Source of the DNA: Formicarius rufipectus
Lineage: Eukaryota; Chordata; Aves; Passeriformes; Formicariidae
DNA: 64,000 nt
Assembly (NCBI GenBank): GCA_013399695.1
Contig: VXAU01001112.1
Location: forward strand, 1-64,000
Direction of reading: 5' to 3'
Part shown: piece after piece, positions 59,480 through 64,000 of the stretch
Layout: every line of letters begins with the position of its first letter
How positions within the stretch are numbered: position 1 is the first letter of the stretch
Notes under the pieces: generated by a model
Databases searched by the model: none
Told to the model about the DNA's origin: nothing
What the model saw: the letters and a program-made list of their open reading frames with translations, nothing else
Position numbers and translations under genes: made by a program

Positions 59480-60962
59480 ACAAGCCATGCGTTTCCGGGC
59501 TCCGGAAGGCGTCCCGCATGTCACCCGGGCTCACTCCGCCGGCAAGCACCCGCCTGCCAAGCACTCACCCCGGCCGACCCCGATGCCGCGGCTCTGCCCC
59601 GGGCGCTCGGGCGGCAGACAAGTCTCCGCTTCCGCCTGTCAAGCGGTGGAGCCACAGGCCCGGGGCGCCCGGCCGCCCGCTAAAGTCAGTCCCTATTTTT
59701 ATCTCCCGCAGGCCGCCAGCTCTTGTGGAAGGAGGTGCTAGCGAAATCCGACCGCCCTTCCCTTCCAGCGGACAGCGGGTGCCTACAGGCAGCCCAGAAA
59801 CTGCAGCATCACCAACCCGCCGCCTGCCGCTGCCCTTTCCGGCGCTGGGCGTGACCGGGCCTGGGAGCAGCCACCGCTCCACAGATGGGTCTCGCGACTT
59901 GGGGCGGGGGTTGCTGTAGTCCGCCGCTTCTCTTCGAGGGGAGGGAAGATGGTAGTTGAGAAAGGTCTTCCTTCACCAGTAGCAGCAGGCCTTCACCGCG
60001 GCCATACTCCGAGCTCAGCCCCGCGGCCTCCGACACCAAGCGGAGCCCTTCTATCCCGCCGGCCCAGCAGCCCCGCCATCACCAGCGCCTCTCGGGGAGA
60101 AGGCGGGTAAATCCCGTTAAAACCCCGGCCTCATGGGCACGGCCGAGCCGCTCCGTCCCCGTCCCGCCGGCGACCCCACACCGCAGCCGAACGACAGAAA
60201 CGAGCGCCGAGAGCTGCCACACAACCGGGCACTGCGTCAGTGGTGGGCCCGCTGACCTAAATACCGACCTGCCTCAACGTCCTCCCCCCGAGGAGGCACC
60301 ACGATTAAGCGCGAGAAACACAAAACCGGAACAACAGGAGTGTGCACAAGAGTTGCACGGGGCGCTCGCACGTCAGGGCCGCGCTCGGGTGAAGCAGCGG
60401 TAGGGTTGGTAAGGGGGAAGCAAACCGGCATCGGGCGCTCCCCAGGCGGGCTGAATCAGATAAAGGGGGGGATCCTGCCAAGAGCCCGCAGCGTCGCAGG
60501 CCCCAGCTGCGCCCCCGACGGCGGGACACAAAAGACCCGGGAGGCTGCCGCGCTCAACAGCGGCGGCGGTGGGCGAGGGTGCCCGGCCGGGCCGCTCCTC
60601 ACAACCTCCTGAGTCATAGTGGCCCCACCGCCGCCAGCCACGGGAACCTCACCATGTCGCCGCCCAGCACCGGCAGCGCCGGAGCCCAGGCGGGACAAGG
60701 CCGCCCGCGGGGAGGCCCAGGCACACCCTGCCGCCTGCGAGCGGCCCCAGGGAGCCGAGCCGAGCCGAGCCCGCCGTCCCTCACCCACCTGTTCCCGGCG
60801 GGGTCCAGAAACCCCGCGACGGGTGCCGGAAAAGGCGCCGTGGACGGCTCCGGGCGGCTGTGAGGAGCGCGGGGAGCGCCGAGCTGGCGGCCGCGCCGCC
60901 GCCGCGTCGCTCCTTTGTTCCCGCAGCGGCGGCCGTGTCGGCAGCGGGGCGAGGCGGGGCCC

Positions 60963-60970
60963 NNNNNNNN
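60963..60970. other. assembly gap (8 N)
   Basis: Eight undetermined bases inside the most GC-rich part of the island. Single undetermined bases also occur at 11,826 and 24,189. Confidence 0.95.
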
Positions 60971-61020
60971 GCCCCGCCGTGCGTGGAGGGCGGGCGGCGG
61001 GAAAGCGCTGGAGGCGGGCA

Positions 61021-61110
61021 GACGGGGAGGAGGAAGAAGAAGATGGTGAGGAGAACGAGGAGGAGGAGGAGGAGGAGGAGGAAAAAGAGGAGGAGGAGGA
61101 GGGAGGAGCG
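61021..61110. repeat. GAG/GGA trinucleotide repeat in the CpG island
   Basis: A purine-rich run on the + strand, mostly (GAG)n with GAA interruptions. It lies about 50 bases from the assembly gap. As RNA from the ZFAND5 strand it would be CUC-rich 5' UTR or promoter sequence. Confidence 0.85.
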
Positions 61111-62143
61111 CCGCTCGCCCGGCGGCCGCGGCTCCTCCCTCTGCCCGCCCGCCGGTACATGCGTGCCGCCGCCGCTCTGCTCGATGCCGTTCGGGGGCCG
61201 CTCACCCGATCGGCAGCGGTCGCGGCGCGTCCCGCGCGCCGTCACGGGAGCCTCGGGCCGGATGGGGCTCCGCGGGATGCGGCCCCTCAGCGCCGGGTAG
61301 CTGCGCTGCACGAAGTCTTAGGGAACAGTTTTCCAGGGTGTTTTTTCTTTTTTACTTTACCTAGTTACCTAGAAGATTTAGGTGTCCTGTGAGATTGAAA
61401 GCAAAAAAATGCAAAGGTATTGCTCTGAAATGGAAGAGAACTTCCAATTTCAGTTTCTGGTTATGAATTTAATGATCAGTTGTCTGATCGCACTGTCCTC
61501 TCTCTGCTCTGAAGAGCAGACCTTCACATATTAAAAAGAATAAGTAGCCACACATTGTACTTAATCCAGTCCTAAAAAACAAATTCTACCTCCTGTTTTG
61601 ATGAGTATCTTATATTCTAAGAACCCAGTATCTTCAAAATTAGTATGAGTCCACAGATAAGGTCTTGGAGGCTTTTTTTTTTTTTTTTAATTATTACTTG
61701 GAGTGTTTGGAATATCAGGATCACTCCCAGGGTACACTTAGTATTTTACCCAGAGAGCAAAAGTGTACTTGCATCTTAGAAACCACAGCTTCAGAAGACA
61801 GCAATGATTTTGGACCTAATGTTGTTTGCTCAATGGCATCACAAGCATCACTGTGCTCCTGAGGAAGCTGGTGGCTGATTAGAGACAGATGGTTTTAAAG
61901 AAGTCTTCTCAGGTGAACACTGTAGAGCAAAAACATACCACTACCACTGTCTTACAGCTGTTGTTCCTTGTTCTATCTTTTGAATCACTCAAGAACGTGG
62001 GCACCTGGACCTTGGGAGGTGAGATAAGCAGGAAATACCTTGGCTGGGAATCTGAGGGTGACTGGATGTGGAGAAGGGTTCTGGGCACTCCTCTGAAAGA
62101 GCAACATCACCTCTCAGTGAAGGACATCTGCCTTCTGGAGGAA

Positions 62144-62155
62144 CTTGACGTCAAG
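62144..62155. promoter_or_regulatory. palindromic CRE-like site
   Basis: CTTGACGTCAAG is a perfect 12-base palindrome containing the full cAMP-response element core TGACGTCA. It lies about 0.8 kb beyond the ZFAND5 CpG island, outside CG-rich DNA. Function is inference; a single such site can occur by chance. Confidence 0.3.
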
Positions 62156-62458
62156 TGTAGCATCCCTGAGATGTTTTGACTGAGATACGTTGGTTTTAGA
62201 TATAGATGGTGAGCAGTGCATCCACAGTTGGGATAAGTGCTCATCTTTCCCACAAAGTGTTCATCTGTAAAATGTGTTGGACTACCTTATAGTAAATAAT
62301 TGTAAGCTTTCACTCAAGATGACTACCAGACTATACCTGACCATATGGACTACATATTTCTGCATCCAACTGTTTTCTGCAACATTGCAAGGAAGAAACC
62401 CAGGTGTTTTTGTCATCTAAAGAACTGTAGTTGTTTAAGTTACTCAGACCATCTAAAT

Positions 62459-62599
62459 CAGTGGTCTCCAAAGTGGGGTGCATGAGATGATCCAATGGGG
62501 TGCAGGAAGAAAATATTAGAACTTCATTATATTAGGTGTGTTTGCTCGAAAATGTTTCACTAATAGGAATACATGATCAAAAAAGTTTGGAAACCACTA
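62459..62599. mobile_element. hAT-type MITE (nonautonomous DNA transposon)
   Basis: A 141-base element with imperfect terminal inverted repeats: CAGTGGTCTCCAAAGT at the left, and the right end reads TAGTGGTTTCCAAACT on the other strand. It is flanked by 8-base target-site duplications ATCTAAAT (62451-62458) and AACTAAAT (62600-62607), 7 of 8 identical. The CAGTGGT ends and 8-base TSD are hallmarks of the hAT/Charlie group. There is no coding capacity. Confidence 0.85.
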
Positions 62600-64000
62600 A
62601 ACTAAATTATATCAATTGTGAGGTTTCTTTGTTAGTGTTTGTGTGTGTTTCTTTTGTTGTTGTTTTTGACTTCTTTTTTTAATGCAATAGAGTGGTTGAC
62701 TATTTGCTTTATTCAGCCATGTATCTTAATTGTTTTCCTGAGAAAATTGCAGTACTCTTGGTGTACTTTGTTTTTCCCTTGTAGTTAAATAGGAATCAGA
62801 TACGGTCACTCGGACTGCTGGGAATTTCTGTCCAATCTAGCCTTTTATTTTATGTATCTGAATATTAAAACATTACCCTAATTTGCCTTGGATTTCTCTG
62901 TATTTTGAGCATCTCCTAGGCAAATACCAAGCTGTAATTTTGGTATAGTATGACCACACATCCTGATACAGAAGGCCTGAAACATGATCAGTTTTCAGTG
63001 CTGAAGAATCAAAAATTTTGTTTTAATTTTTCACAAGAGACCAGTATTTGCAGGTAGACATTGTGGCTTTAGTGTTGATAGAAAGGAGTTTGGAGGAGTG
63101 AAGTTGTCAGAGAAGCTGCAGTATGAAAGCAGGTGAATCAGCACCTGTTTGTTCAGTGCAGGTGAGTAACGTCCCAGTTCACGTAATGCCTTTGGTGGTG
63201 GTCACATCCTTTTGCCTGTGCAGCTGTACAGACTCTTCTAGGCTGCGCAGCTTTACCTGTGAACAGTGTCCCTCTCTTAATACCATTCCTTATGGCTGAT
63301 GTAAATGTAAACTAATCCTTTCTGACAGGGATGTATGTGATACAAAAGATAAATTTTTCACATCACAGCAATCAGTTAGACTTCTGTGTGATATAAAAAG
63401 ATTACTACAACTTCATTTGGAGCAGTTTATCTTTCTGTCTTTTCAGAGTGTGATTCTTTTGAGCTAATTGGGTTATGTGGCTTATAATTTGATTACCACA
63501 GAGATGTAAATATTTGGCAGGATATGGTAATGGTCTATAAATGTCCTCATTGACTCTAAGGAAGAAAAGAAACCCACAAACAATTTTAACTGTGTCCTCA
63601 CAGGAGTTTTCAAGACAATATTATTTCTGTTTGATGCTGGCAACAGCTCAAGAATATGGAATCAATTTGCTTAGAAAATAAAGTATAGTTTCCCTTCCCT
63701 ATACCACAACATTATCATGTGGTGTTTAGTGGGGACCCTGTGAGTACAAGAATATTGGGTCAAAACCAGCTTACAGTAAATTTCCTCAGGGAATGAAAAT
63801 TCTGGATGTGAATTCATGGAACCTATAAAAGAAAATTATGCTTTTAAGCTGCTTAGATTATTCACGCAAAAGAGCCCCAGGAATTCTTATGCCTTGGAGC
63901 TAAGGCTGGATCAATGACATAGAAAGGAAAAAGCTTTACATCTGCTGCCATATGGAGACTCATGCAATACTAGTAACATTGTAATGAACAGGTTTTCCGG

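Larger units (their letters stand above)
59480..61310 (-). promoter_or_regulatory. ZFAND5: CpG island with ZFAND5 promoter and noncoding first exon
   Basis: About 1.8 kb of very GC-rich, CG-dense DNA. Because the first coding exon has an acceptor just upstream of its ATG, a noncoding exon must end in a donor here. Candidates on the - strand are GGGG|GTGAGT (exon end 59,569), ATG|GTGAGG (60,653) and CAG|GTGGGTGAG (60,789). A consensus AP-1 site TGAGTCA lies at 60,610-60,616. Eight undetermined bases (60,963-60,970) mark an assembly gap. Long open frames on both strands (up to 257 codons) are GC artefacts. Confidence 0.75.
61311..64000. other. sequence upstream of ZFAND5, no gene recognised
   Basis: AT-rich intergenic DNA. 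The next gene in the human order is TMC1, but I see no exon of it here. It contains a hAT-type MITE at 62,459-62,599 and a palindromic CRE-like site (CTTGACGTCAAG) at 62,144-62,155. Confidence 0.5.

Noticed and set aside
60456..61392. Long open frames on both strands (249-257 codons) in the ZFAND5 island
   Set aside because: Low-complexity Ala/Pro/Arg/Ser/Glu translations of GC-rich and GAG-repeat DNA, crossing an assembly gap. No domain and no conserved start.
1..64000. CRISPR array, operon, phage or other prokaryotic system
   Set aside because: Spliced vertebrate genes, CpG islands and avian repeats throughout; no regularly spaced direct repeats and no dense coding.

Overview
The window is nuclear DNA from a bird, most likely an oscine passerine. 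It has multi-exon genes with GT-AG introns, two CpG-island promoters and no prokaryotic features. The repeats are avian: CR1 3' ends, an ERVL-type LTR common in birds, and a TguSINE1-like element (tRNA-Ile head with a CR1 tail), a family known from songbirds. Two convergent genes are present, GDA and ZFAND5. They are neighbours on human chromosome 9, whose counterpart in birds is largely the Z chromosome, so Z linkage is a reasonable inference.

Left part (1-26,687). About 3.4 kb of unassigned sequence leads into a CpG island (about 3,430-4,240) holding exon 1 of GDA (guanine deaminase, cypin) on the + strand. Fourteen coding exons can be joined with every splice phase consistent. They give a 450-residue protein with all zinc ligands (H82, H84, H240, H279, D330) and the C-terminal PDZ-binding tail. 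The 3' UTR starts at 26,688; its end is uncertain.

Middle part (about 26.7-49 kb). This is intergenic DNA carrying mobile-element remains. There are two solo LTRs of one 6-bp-TSD (ERVK-like) family at 33,971-34,528 and 41,567-42,102. An unclassified dispersed repeat has full copies at 36,396-36,800 (-) and 42,148-42,446 (+), and a third, tRNA-like-headed copy lies inside GDA intron 8 (about 20,594-20,830). A TguSINE1-like SINE, a CR1 tail and an LTR-like GC-rich block at about 46.3-47.1 kb complete the set.

Right part (about 49-61.3 kb). ZFAND5 lies on the - strand, with five coding exons and a 211-residue protein with an N-terminal A20 and a C-terminal AN1 zinc finger. Its noncoding first exon must lie in the CpG island at about 59.5-61.3 kb, which contains an 8-base assembly gap. 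A degraded ERVL-type solo LTR sits in its intron 4. The last 2.7 kb is upstream DNA with one short hAT-type MITE (62,459-62,599).

The two genes have unrelated jobs: purine catabolism and dendrite patterning for GDA, ubiquitin/proteasome regulation for ZFAND5. I found no operon-like system, CRISPR array or convincing new gene system. The most interesting material is the repeat archaeology and two unexplained protein-like open frames.
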